Shown here: one piece after another, positions 1 to 6,661 of the stretch | Layout: each line of letters starts with the position of its first letter | Numbering within the stretch: position 1 is the first letter of the stretch | Source: Clostridia bacterium | GTDB lineage: Bacteria; Bacillota_A; Clostridia; Oscillospirales; CAG-272 | Direction of reading: 5' to 3' | Assembly (NCBI GenBank): GCA_017453335.1 | Contig: JAFTKI010000035.1 | Coordinates: 1 to 20,711 of the forward strand | Length of the DNA: 20,711 nucleotides | Position numbers and translations under genes: made by a program | The notes under the pieces: model-generated | The model's database searches: none | What the model was told of the DNA's origin: nothing | What the model saw: only the letters and a program-made list of their open reading frames with translations

Positions 1-652
1 AGCGAACTACCGAAGAATGGCTATAGATATAGAACTCCTCTTGGCTCGGCATCCACTTCTTTTCTTTGGGAGGGAATGTCGCATCAAATGCCTCGACCGC
101 GGCGGTGTCCTCACAACAGTCGGCGGCGGTGGAGGGAATGTACATCCACTTTCTGCCGTCGAGTACGCCCGGAACAAGCTCTGCAACGAGCAGGGCGGTA
201 GGGAAGTTTCCGTCCACGACGAAACTGACGTTCTTCCTTTTGCAGCTTACGAAACCACGGCTGACGTAGTTGCCGGGATTGCCGAAATTGATGTTCACAT
301 CGTAGCCCATCTTGCGAGCTACCTCAAAGGAATGCTCAATCAGCATCTTGCCGAGCTTTTGCCTTTGATATTCGGGTGCGACGCAAAGCGGTCCGAAGGA
401 AAGTATCTCCTTGCGCTCGCCATTTTCGTCCTCAAGCCAAGCTTTGGTGTACATAATGTTGCCGACGATCTCGCCGTCTTTTTCAAGCACGAATGCAAGC
501 GCGGGGATAAAATCGGGATGATTTCGCATCATATGCACGAAATAATGCTCGTCAGCCCCCGGCTTGTAGACGTTCCAAAACGCCTCGCGTGTGAGTTCTT
601 CTACTGCTCTGTAATCTTTTTCAGTTTCTAAACGTATCGTCAAATTGTTCAT
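1..652 (-). CDS. GNAT family N-acetyltransferase (3' end outside window)
   Basis: The minus strand reads an open frame from an ATG at 652 to the window edge with no stop, giving at least 217 residues. The start is set by an AAAGGA ribosome binding site just upstream (minus strand). Residues about 90-106 hold the acetyl-CoA pyrophosphate-binding motif (VAPEYQRQKLG), followed by a conserved-looking GF turn at 133-134. By family knowledge it should transfer an acyl group from acetyl-CoA to an amine, in the cytosol; the substrate cannot be read from sequence. A sigma-70-like promoter lies about 155 bases upstream. The opposite-strand frame over this stretch is a shadow. Family confident, substrate unknown. 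Confidence 0.88.
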   Translation of the reverse strand, partial: MNNLTIRLETEKDYRAVEELTREAFWNVYKPGADEHYFVHMMRNHPDFIPALAFVLEKDGEIVGNIMYTKAWLEDENGERKEILSFGPLCVAPEYQRQKLGKMLIEHSFEVARKMGYDVNINFGNPGNYVSRGFVSCKRKNVSFVVDGNFPTALLVAELVPGVLDGRKWMYIPSTAADCCEDTAAVEAFDATFPPKEKKWMPSQEEFYIYSHSSVVR

Positions 653-806
653 TTTTTGATCCTTTCATTATTGTGACGCTCAATATACGAGAGGATTGCC
701 GAGAATGTATTTGCAAGCCTCTCGCTTACGCTACAATCTCCAAAAGGTTGGTGTTTTTCAAACAGCACACTCCGATCAAAATATTCAAGCCGTGGCTTGT
801 AGGTAC

Positions 807-835
807 ATTATAGCATAAAATTTTAAAATCTGCAA
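807..835 (-). promoter_or_regulatory. Sigma-70-type promoter for the leftward GNAT gene
   Basis: On the minus strand there is a -35 TTGCAG (830-835), a 17-base spacer and a -10 TATAAT (807-812) preceded by TGC (extended -10). Transcription would begin near 800 and leave a leader of about 150 bases before the GNAT start at 652. The leader contains two inverted repeats: CAAGCC/GGCTTG at 786-799, and CGAGAGG/CCTCTCG at 688-694 and 718-724 around a 23-base loop. I do not recognise a known riboswitch in it. The rest of the gap up to 877 is AT-rich and shows no gene. Confidence 0.7.
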
Positions 836-877
836 TATCCCAAAAGGTTTTGCATGTAATTTACAAGGCTTTTTTTA

Positions 878-1405
878 TCATATTCCGTAGGACCCCGTCA
901 GCGGGTCCTGAAAAATGCCGATTTCGGGGGTAAAAAACGTAAACACCACAAAGAGCAGAGCCAGCACCGAAAGCATGGCAATTGCCGGCTTGGGGGACTG
1001 ATGGCGCAGCTTTTCATCGTGAAAGAGTCGGGTTTCAAAGAGATACGAGACAGCGGCGGAAATAAAGAAAATGACGATATTGATCCAATCCGGGGATTTT
1101 CCGATGACGCCGTTATAGGTGTAAAAGAGTACGGGGATCAGGGTGATTCCAAGAAGAATTCCGCGCAACTTTACACTCCAAAAATCGTCACGGTCGGGGA
1201 AGAAAAAGCTTTGCACGACAGCAAAAATCAGCATGGGCCAAAAGAGTAGCTTCATGTGTTCCCAAGTAGATTCATTTACCCCGGATAGTGGCGAGATCCA
1301 TGCAGCTTCTCCCAGCCAATCATACAAAAAGTGTAAAATCGTGCCTCCCAATGAGGTTACGGCAAAGCCTAACAGCTGCCAGAGTCCTATCGAACGTTCT
1401 TTCAT
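878..1405 (-). CDS. DUF6512-like integral membrane protein
   Basis: A 175-residue hydrophobic protein. I chose the ATG at 1405 because a GGAAGGTG ribosome binding site sits 5-12 bases upstream; the frame could be extended to 1501, but the added 32 residues have no binding site and read through AT-rich intergenic DNA. About five membrane helices are visible (roughly residues 7-30, 50-68, 80-104, 108-130 and 140-165). The segment HFLYDW...SGVNESTWEHMKLLFWP near the first helices resembles what I recall of the DUF6512 family, whose function is unknown. A 7-bp inverted repeat (889-909) lies inside the 3' end of the gene without a following T run. No clear promoter was found upstream on this strand. 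Confidence 0.8.
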   Translation of the reverse strand: MKERSIGLWQLLGFAVTSLGGTILHFLYDWLGEAAWISPLSGVNESTWEHMKLLFWPMLIFAVVQSFFFPDRDDFWSVKLRGILLGITLIPVLFYTYNGVIGKSPDWINIVIFFISAAVSYLFETRLFHDEKLRHQSPKPAIAMLSVLALLFVVFTFFTPEIGIFQDPLTGSYGI

Positions 1406-1436
1406 ATTTTCACCTTCCAAAATACTTTGTAGCCTA

Positions 1437-1465
1437 TTGTATTCAAAAAAAATTACGAATATACC
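1437..1465 (+). promoter_or_regulatory. Candidate promoter for a short leader or small RNA
   Basis: TTGTAT (1437-1442), 17 bases, TATACC (1460-1465). A transcript starting near 1472 would run about 95 bases into the intrinsic terminator at 1517-1567. The -10 is imperfect and the region is AT-rich, so this may be chance. Confidence 0.3.
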
Positions 1466-1516
1466 CGATGAGACGTTGACTTTTTTTGAGGTTTTTTCCA
1501 TAAAGGGAAGAATGCG

Positions 1517-1567
1517 AGCATTCGCGGTGCACTGCCATCCGGCAGATGTGCCGCGGGTGCTTTTTTT
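1517..1567 (+). terminator. Intrinsic terminator upstream of the methyltransferase operon
   Basis: A long hairpin: AGCA (1517-1520) pairs with TGCT (1558-1561), and inside it CGCGG...CTGCC (from 1523) pairs with GGCAG...CCGCG (to 1555) with one bulge, two wobbles and an ATCC loop. It is followed at once by seven T (1561-1567). It is oriented on the plus strand, where no gene lies upstream in this window: both genes to its left read leftward. It may therefore end a short leader or small RNA, or insulate the operon promoter at 1632-1660. The minus strand lacks a T run after the stem, so it should not terminate leftward reading. Confidence 0.75.
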
Positions 1568-1598
1568 GCATATTCAGGCGGAAATATCTGTGGTTTTG

Positions 1599-1613
1599 TT
1601 TCAATTTTTGAAA
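1599..1613. promoter_or_regulatory. Small inverted repeat, possible operator
   Basis: TTTCAA and TTGAAA are separated by three T, 19 bases before the -35 box of the operon promoter. The position suits a regulator site, and the first gene of the operon is an AraC-type regulator, but AraC proteins usually bind direct repeats and the sequence is low in complexity. Confidence 0.25.
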
Positions 1614-1631
1614 AAAAGAAAAATCACCATA

Positions 1632-1660
1632 TTTACAATCACGCAAAAACAAGTTATAAT
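1632..1660 (+). promoter_or_regulatory. Promoter of the corrinoid methyltransferase operon
   Basis: TTTACA (1632-1637), a 17-base spacer and a consensus TATAAT (1655-1660). Initiation near 1667 gives a leader of about 67 bases before the AraC start at 1734. It also rules out the TTG at 1665 as the start codon, because that codon would lie at or before the transcription start. Confidence 0.75.
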
Positions 1661-1733
1661 ATGATTGGTACGTGCTTCTATATACGGCAGGGAGCCTTTT
1701 TCGGCACGGCAAACATTGATCGTGAGGTTTGAC

Positions 1734-3266
1734 ATGATGAATGATACAAGCAAATTGAATATCTATCACGAGATCTTTTCCTGCGAAAAGGTTTACGATG
1801 CCGAAAAAGCATGGACGGAGCTGAAAGCGCACGACGATACCGAGGTCAGTATGGTGATCGGGGGCAACGGCATCCATTTGGTGTTGGACCAGGCCATTCC
1901 GTGCAAGGAGGGAGATATTTTTGTGACACCCTCCAATATTCCGCACCGCTTTTTCTTGGAAAATGACGGAGAGCATCTTACTGTCCGTCAGCTACGATTT
2001 TTTATCGGAGAGGACCATGCTTCCTTCGAAAAGCGTTGTGGATTGTTTCAGGACGGCTCCGTAACCGCGTACGCCATGTTGAATCGTTCCATGACAGAGC
2101 AGATCGGTGCTTTGTACGATGCCATCGAGCAAGAGATAATGGAGCGGAAAAAGCTGTGGCGCGACGCGGTGGGGAGTAATCTCTCATTGCTTTTGATCAA
2201 TGTAGAGCGATATATCGACAGCTCTATTAAAAATCACTCTGCGGTTTCCACGAATGAATGGAACGTGGTGCTGACCGCCATACAGATCATCAAAAACAAT
2301 TGCGCCGATGTGAATTTGACGCAGGGCTCTCTTGCTGAGACGCTGGGCATCAGTAAGGCTCATTTGAGCAGGATCTTCCAAAATCTGACAGGGAAGGGCT
2401 TTGCCGAGTATTTGCGCACCGCCAGGATCGAGTATGCCTGCAAGCTGTTGCGGGAAAGCAAGTTGACGGTCGAGGAGATCGTTGCCGGCTGCGGGTTGCG
2501 AGACGTTCCCTCATTTTATAAAAATTTCCAAGCGTATACGGGGATCACCCCAAGCGAGTACCGACGCGCTATTATACAAGATAACGAAAAAAACAAAAAT
2601 AACAATACAACTTCAAAAGGAGAAAGAATCATGGTGGTTTTGAGCGAAATTTCGGAGAACCTGCAAAAGGGTAAGGCAAAGATCGTAAAGGAGCTGGTTC
2701 AGCAGGCGATTGACGAGGGAGCAAATCCCGAGCAGATCCTGAACGAGGGACTGCTGGATGGCATGAACATCATTGGTGAAAAGTTTAAGAACAACGAGGT
2801 GTACGTGCCCGAGGTTTTGGTAGCGGCACGTGCTATGAACATGGGAACGCAGATCCTGAAGCCCTATCTTGCCGCAAACGGCGTGCAGGCAACGGGTAAG
2901 GTCTGCATCGGTACGGTGCAGGGCGACCTCCACGACATTGGCAAGAATCTTGTCAAGATGATGATGGAGGGCAAGGGACTCGAAGTGGTTGACTTGGGTA
3001 CCGACGTAGCTCCCCAGACCTTTGTGCAGACTGCCATTGAGCAGAACTGCCGGGTTATTTGCTGCTCCGCACTGCTTACTACCACCATGGGTGTGATGGA
3101 GGAGGTCGTGAAAGCCGCAGAGGCTGCCGGAATTCGCGACAAGGTGAAGATCATGGTTGGCGGAGCCCCCGTGAACGAGGACTTCTGTAAGAAGATCGGC
3201 GCGGATTGCTATACCGTAGATGCGGCAAGTGCGGCAGATGCGGCAGTGGCTTTCTGCAAGGCGTAA
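1734..3266 (+). CDS. AraC-family regulator fused in frame to a corrinoid protein
   Basis: One uninterrupted frame of 510 residues. Residues 1-278 are an AraC-type activator: a cupin-like sensor domain (about 5-95, with the TPSNIPHRF element), a helical linker, and a two-helix-turn-helix DNA-binding domain (about 178-278) ending in the family signature GITPSEYRR. Residues 279-299 are a polar linker rich in Asn and Lys. Residues 300-510 are a complete corrinoid-binding protein, described separately. I chose ATG 1734 (or 1737) because TGAGG lies at 1723-1727. AraC genes normally stop soon after the PSEYRR motif; here no stop is present, yet a strong internal ribosome binding site and ATG follow. 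Both a fusion protein and a separately started corrinoid protein are possible. An A7 run at 2587-2593 matters: one extra A would create a TAA within a few codons. Confidence 0.82.
   Translation: MMNDTSKLNIYHEIFSCEKVYDAEKAWTELKAHDDTEVSMVIGGNGIHLVLDQAIPCKEGDIFVTPSNIPHRFFLENDGEHLTVRQLRFFIGEDHASFEKRCGLFQDGSVTAYAMLNRSMTEQIGALYDAIEQEIMERKKLWRDAVGSNLSLLLINVERYIDSSIKNHSAVSTNEWNVVLTAIQIIKNNCADVNLTQGSLAETLGISKAHLSRIFQNLTGKGFAEYLRTARIEYACKLLRESKLTVEEIVAGCGLRDVPSFYKNFQAYTGITPSEYRRAIIQDNEKNKNNNTTSKGERIMVVLSEISENLQKGKAKIVKELVQQAIDEGANPEQILNEGLLDGMNIIGEKFKNNEVYVPEVLVAARAMNMGTQILKPYLAANGVQATGKVCIGTVQGDLHDIGKNLVKMMMEGKGLEVVDLGTDVAPQTFVQTAIEQNCRVICCSALLTTTMGVMEEVVKAAEAAGIRDKVKIMVGGAPVNEDFCKKIGADCYTVDAASAADAAVAFCKA
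2617..2622 (+). promoter_or_regulatory. Internal ribosome binding site before the corrinoid domain
   Basis: AAGGAG stands 8 bases before the in-frame ATG at 2631, inside the frame that encodes the AraC-corrinoid linker. It is as strong as any other binding site in the operon and supports independent translation of the corrinoid protein. Confidence 0.8.
2631..3266 (+). CDS. Corrinoid (B12-binding) methyltransferase protein, MtaC/MtbC type
   Basis: From ATG 2631 this is a 211-residue protein, the usual length of MtaC/MtbC/MttC-type corrinoid carriers. Residues 1-85 form the helical cap domain, with GLLDGMNIIGEKF and a YVPEVL...ARAMNMG stretch. The Rossmann-like B12 domain follows with the base-off signature Asp99-x-His101-x-x-Gly104 (GDLHDIGKNLV), SALLTTTM at about 146-153, and a GGAPV turn near 177. 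His101 should be the lower axial cobalt ligand. The protein would shuttle a methyl group between the UroD-fold enzymes encoded next. Its frame is continuous with the upstream AraC gene, so it may also exist as a fusion. The next gene follows after 31 bases. Confidence 0.93.
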   Translation: MVVLSEISENLQKGKAKIVKELVQQAIDEGANPEQILNEGLLDGMNIIGEKFKNNEVYVPEVLVAARAMNMGTQILKPYLAANGVQATGKVCIGTVQGDLHDIGKNLVKMMMEGKGLEVVDLGTDVAPQTFVQTAIEQNCRVICCSALLTTTMGVMEEVVKAAEAAGIRDKVKIMVGGAPVNEDFCKKIGADCYTVDAASAADAAVAFCKA

Positions 3267-3297
3267 GTGTTCCTAATACCTTTGGAGGAAGATAACC

Positions 3298-4518
3298 GTG
3301 ACAGAGAATGATAAGTTGATAGTGAGAGAGCTTGCCAAGAAATACATGGTGCTTGTTTGCACGGAAAATTATGAAAAGATGGTAAATCGATTTCGCGACA
3401 CCAACGACCTCAAACCGGTGCGTCCTCCTGTGATCCTGGCCGAGATCCCGTGGTACCAGATGAATATGGATAACGAGCTGACCTGCGTATGCGAGGATGC
3501 GCGTGTGCGAGAGGTGGAGCTGTATTTTCGAAAGGCTATTTTCTATATGACGCACTTCAAGGCAGATCATCTTTACGAGCCTTGCTTTGACGTTAAATGC
3601 GTAGTGGAATCCACTGGGATGGGGCTTGCGCCTGTCAGCGCGGACTTGAAGCGGACGGACGCTGCCAACAAGATCGTGTCCCGCGAATTTGTGGATATTC
3701 TGGAGGATGAATCCGCTCTGGAGCAGCTACACGATCCCGTGTTTACGCTTCGTCCCGACAAGGACGCGGAAAACATGGAATTTTACACCGAGCTACTGGG
3801 GGATACGATTCCGATACGGCAGGTGGGCTTTGATCATCTCTACTTCGCCCCCTGGGATACGATTACCCGATTCCGTGGCGTGGAGCCCATCTTGATGGAT
3901 ATGTACGATCGACCGGAGTATCTTCATGAGATCATCAAAAAATTTGTTTCCGCCGCGCATGCGCAGTTGGATTTTGCGGAAAAGAATTTGAACGTGGTCT
4001 CCAGGCACTCTCTCCATTGTACTCCCTCCGTTGTGTCCGGACTGGAAAAGGAAGGACTGAAGGCTACTTGGTGCCGCAGTATGGCACAGACCTTTGGCGT
4101 CATTTCCCCCGCCATGTTTGAGGAGTTTGAGGTGGATTATCTGCTTTCCGTGGCGGAGCGGTTTGCCTACACCTACTACGGCTGCTGTGAGCCTCTGGAC
4201 GATAAGATCGGGGTGCTGAAAAAAATCCCCAATTTGCGCAAGATCGGTTGTTCCCCTTGGGCGAGCGTGGAAAGATGCGCCGAGCAGATCCGTGGCGATT
4301 ATGTGCTTGCGCGCAAGCCCAACCCCGCCCACGTTGCAATCCAAACCGATCCGGACGTGATCCGACGCGAGATCGAGGAAACCGTTCGGGCGTGCATCAA
4401 GTACGGCTGTTCCTATGATTATGTATTGAAGGATATCAGTACGGTATCTCACCGCCCACAAAATCTGATTGTCTGGGCGCAAACGGTCAGCGACGTACTT
4501 GATCAATACTACGGCTAA
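3298..4518 (+). CDS. UroD-superfamily putative corrinoid methyltransferase 1
   Basis: 406 residues from a GTG start, with GGAGG about 10 bases upstream. The fold family is the uroporphyrinogen decarboxylase superfamily, which includes MtaA, MtbA and CmuA; the context next to a corrinoid protein and activator points to methyl transfer, not heme synthesis. The metal-site region is atypical: where MtaA-type enzymes have His-x-Cys-Gly, this protein has Tyr-Gly-Cys296-Cys297-Glu298, with another Cys at 318 (GCSPW). A KPNPAHVA segment follows near 340-347. The protein is longer than the other three family members in the operon. It may act on the methyl donor; the substrate is unknown. Superfamily assignment is firm, the reaction is inference. 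Confidence 0.82.
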   Translation: MTENDKLIVRELAKKYMVLVCTENYEKMVNRFRDTNDLKPVRPPVILAEIPWYQMNMDNELTCVCEDARVREVELYFRKAIFYMTHFKADHLYEPCFDVKCVVESTGMGLAPVSADLKRTDAANKIVSREFVDILEDESALEQLHDPVFTLRPDKDAENMEFYTELLGDTIPIRQVGFDHLYFAPWDTITRFRGVEPILMDMYDRPEYLHEIIKKFVSAAHAQLDFAEKNLNVVSRHSLHCTPSVVSGLEKEGLKATWCRSMAQTFGVISPAMFEEFEVDYLLSVAERFAYTYYGCCEPLDDKIGVLKKIPNLRKIGCSPWASVERCAEQIRGDYVLARKPNPAHVAIQTDPDVIRREIEETVRACIKYGCSYDYVLKDISTVSHRPQNLIVWAQTVSDVLDQYYG

Positions 4519-4543
4519 AGAAAATTAAAATGAGGTAAGAGTT

Positions 4544-5668
4544 ATGACAACGCGTGAACGTTGTATGAATATCCTGCATTACAGGAATGCGGACCGTATG
4601 CCTGCGATCCATTTTGGATATTGGAAGCAGCTGCTTGACGAATGGGCGGCGCAGGGACATATCACGCAGGAATTGGCTGACACCGCCATTCGTGACGGAT
4701 CGGCGGCGGATCGGGAGCTGGATAAGATCCTTGGTTGGGATTGCGGATGGAACAGCATCATTGATTGTAACAAGCGTTTGAATCCCCGGTTTGAGCAAAA
4801 GGTATTGGAGGTTCTTCCGGACGGTTCTCAGCGCATTGTTACGAAAAATGGCGTTATCGAAAGGATCAAGCCCGGCGTTGTATCCATACCATCCGAGGAT
4901 GATTATCTGTTGAAGGACAGGGAAGCCTTTGAAAAGCTTTTTAAGCCCAAAATGCAGTTTTCTGCCGACCGATTGGATCAAGAGGCTATCATTAAGCGAT
5001 TCAACGAGCTGCACGCTTGCGATATTCCCGTAGGAGTCAACGTGGGAAGCATCATGGGGGAGATTCGCGACATCACCACCGTGATGGGGATGAGTTATCT
5101 GATGTACGACGAGGACGAGGATCTGTTTGCGGATATCGTGGATACCTATGCCGAAATGCAGTATCAATGTGTGGAAGCAATCTTGAATCTGGGATTGCCC
5201 TTTGATTACGCGCATTATTGGGAGGATATCTGTTTTAAAAATGGCCCATTGCTTTCCCCGCAAATATTTGACGAGCTTTGCGCAAAGCATTATAAAAAGC
5301 GCAACGAGCTGTGTCACAAGCATGGAATCGACATTATCTCCCTGGATTGTGACGGCGTGGTGAAAGAGCTGATCCCTACATGGATTGACAATGGCGTAAA
5401 CGTGTTGTTTCCCATCGAGGTTGGTGTTTGGGGTGATCAGTTTGAAGCCGCACGCAAAAAGCACGGTGAGCGGCTTCTTGGTGTGGGCGGCATGGATAAG
5501 ACTGCCTTTCGCAAGGATCGCGCCGCGGTGGACGCGGAGATCGCGCGGATGGAGCGGCTGGCTTCCTTGGGCGGGTTTATTCCTTGCCCTGATCATCGGT
5601 TGATGCCGGGATCAAAATTTGAGCTTGTACAGTATTACGCTGAGAAGATCAAGGAAATTCGTTTTTGA
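4544..5668 (+). CDS. UroD-superfamily putative corrinoid methyltransferase 2
   Basis: 374 residues from ATG 4544, with GAGG about 10 bases upstream and 25 bases after the previous stop. It belongs to the UroD superfamily but shows Asp268-Cys-Asp270-Gly at the place where zinc-type members carry His-x-Cys-Gly, plus a conserved-looking C-terminal CPDHRLMPG (His351) before the last helix. It lacks the N-terminal Arg-rich porphyrinogen-binding signature of HemE as I recall it. Co-transcription with the corrinoid protein suggests transfer of a methyl group from a small O-, N- or S-methyl compound to Co(I). A long antisense open frame covers most of this gene and is treated as a shadow. Confidence 0.82.
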   Translation: MTTRERCMNILHYRNADRMPAIHFGYWKQLLDEWAAQGHITQELADTAIRDGSAADRELDKILGWDCGWNSIIDCNKRLNPRFEQKVLEVLPDGSQRIVTKNGVIERIKPGVVSIPSEDDYLLKDREAFEKLFKPKMQFSADRLDQEAIIKRFNELHACDIPVGVNVGSIMGEIRDITTVMGMSYLMYDEDEDLFADIVDTYAEMQYQCVEAILNLGLPFDYAHYWEDICFKNGPLLSPQIFDELCAKHYKKRNELCHKHGIDIISLDCDGVVKELIPTWIDNGVNVLFPIEVGVWGDQFEAARKKHGERLLGVGGMDKTAFRKDRAAVDAEIARMERLASLGGFIPCPDHRLMPGSKFELVQYYAEKIKEIRF

Positions 5669-5684
5669 CGGAGGAGATCGTTCT

Positions 5685-6653
5685 ATGACCGGAGCGGAGA
5701 GAGTAAAAAATACCATACTGGGGCTTCCCGTGGACCGTCAGCCCATCTACGCGTGGGTCAGATCCAATCTGACCGACGAGATCACGGAGGCCTTCGGATC
5801 AGTGGAAAATTTTGAGGATCGCTACGAGTTTGACGCGGCGCATATCTTCGGAGCACCCAACGTTTTGGACAAGGATGGACTGGAGGCGTTGCGCGGACAG
5901 GTTGACGAGCTGACACCGGATATTCTCCTGGAGCATCTCGACCTTTATGTAGAACCCACGGTAGACAATTGCAAAAAATTGAAGAAGTCGCTGGATTTTT
6001 ATCGTGCCAAGGGGCGCTTCTGCTATATTCAAACCCCCGGATTTTTTGAATATTTCAACGATGTGTTTGGTATACAGAATCAGTTGATGTATCTTTTGCT
6101 TTACAAGGATGAGCTTGCGGAGCTTTATGCAAGACAAGCGGAGTGGATCGTGAAATTCGCAGATATCTGTATCGACTTGGGGGCGGATTGCATCCATATT
6201 TCCGACGACTGGGGATCACAAAAGGACTTGATGTTTGATCCCAAGCTTTGGGAGGAGCTGATCAAGCCCAATTTGAGAAGAGTGATCGACCACGTGCATT
6301 CCAAGGGCGTGTTCGTCAGCCTGCATTCAGACGGTTGTATCGAAAAGGTTGTTCCCGGGCTTGCAGAGATCGGCATTGACATGGTGCACCCCTGGCAAGA
6401 AAGCGCGGGGATGTCTTACGATCTATATCTGGAACGGTATTCCGATCGTTTTGCGATTCTCGGTGGCTTATGCGTACAGACTGCCTTTGGGATCTTGACG
6501 CAGGAGGAGCTTTTGTCCGAGGTGAAGCGTGTATTTGACAAAATGCACGGAAAGCGCTGGATCTGCTGTACCTCGCACTTTGTGCAAAAGCATTGCTCAA
6601 TAGAGGATCTCACGGCGGCATACGATCTGGTATATCAATTAGCGAGAGGATAA
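5685..6653 (+). CDS. UroD-superfamily putative corrinoid methyltransferase 3
   Basis: 322 residues from ATG 5685, which has GGAGGAGA ending 7 bases upstream and lies 16 bases after the previous stop. The frame stays open back to 5619, but that part overlaps the preceding gene and has no binding site. UroD-type barrel features include HISDDWG at about 171-177 and LHSDGCIE at 213-220 (His214, Asp216, Cys218), with a C-terminal Cys/His group at Cys294, Cys295, His298, His303 and Cys304. These residues could form a metal site different from both neighbouring paralogues. Role in the operon is inferred as a donor-specific methyltransferase or a second acceptor enzyme. Confidence 0.82.
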   Translation: MTGAERVKNTILGLPVDRQPIYAWVRSNLTDEITEAFGSVENFEDRYEFDAAHIFGAPNVLDKDGLEALRGQVDELTPDILLEHLDLYVEPTVDNCKKLKKSLDFYRAKGRFCYIQTPGFFEYFNDVFGIQNQLMYLLLYKDELAELYARQAEWIVKFADICIDLGADCIHISDDWGSQKDLMFDPKLWEELIKPNLRRVIDHVHSKGVFVSLHSDGCIEKVVPGLAEIGIDMVHPWQESAGMSYDLYLERYSDRFAILGGLCVQTAFGILTQEELLSEVKRVFDKMHGKRWICCTSHFVQKHCSIEDLTAAYDLVYQLARG

Positions 6654-6661
6654 GATATAAA

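Noticed and set aside
17..631. Plus-strand open frame of 204 codons
   Set aside because: It lies antisense to a frame with a clear acetyltransferase motif and a good ribosome binding site; its own translation shows no family features.
889..909. Inverted repeat as terminator of the DUF6512-like gene
   Set aside because: The 7-bp stem lies inside the coding sequence and is not followed by a T run on the minus strand.
1505..1567. Cobalamin riboswitch upstream of the corrinoid operon
   Set aside because: GGGAAG and CACTGCC fragments recall parts of the B12 riboswitch, but the region is far too short, lacks the conserved core order, and sits upstream of the operon promoter.
1665..1733. TTG at 1665 as the AraC start
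   Set aside because: It lies within a few bases of the predicted transcription start and has no ribosome binding site; ATG 1734/1737 has TGAGG upstream.
4487..5596. Minus-strand open frame of 369 codons opposite the second UroD gene
   Set aside because: Long, but it has no recognisable domain, and the plus strand encodes a well-formed UroD-superfamily protein with operon context. It is a codon-bias shadow.
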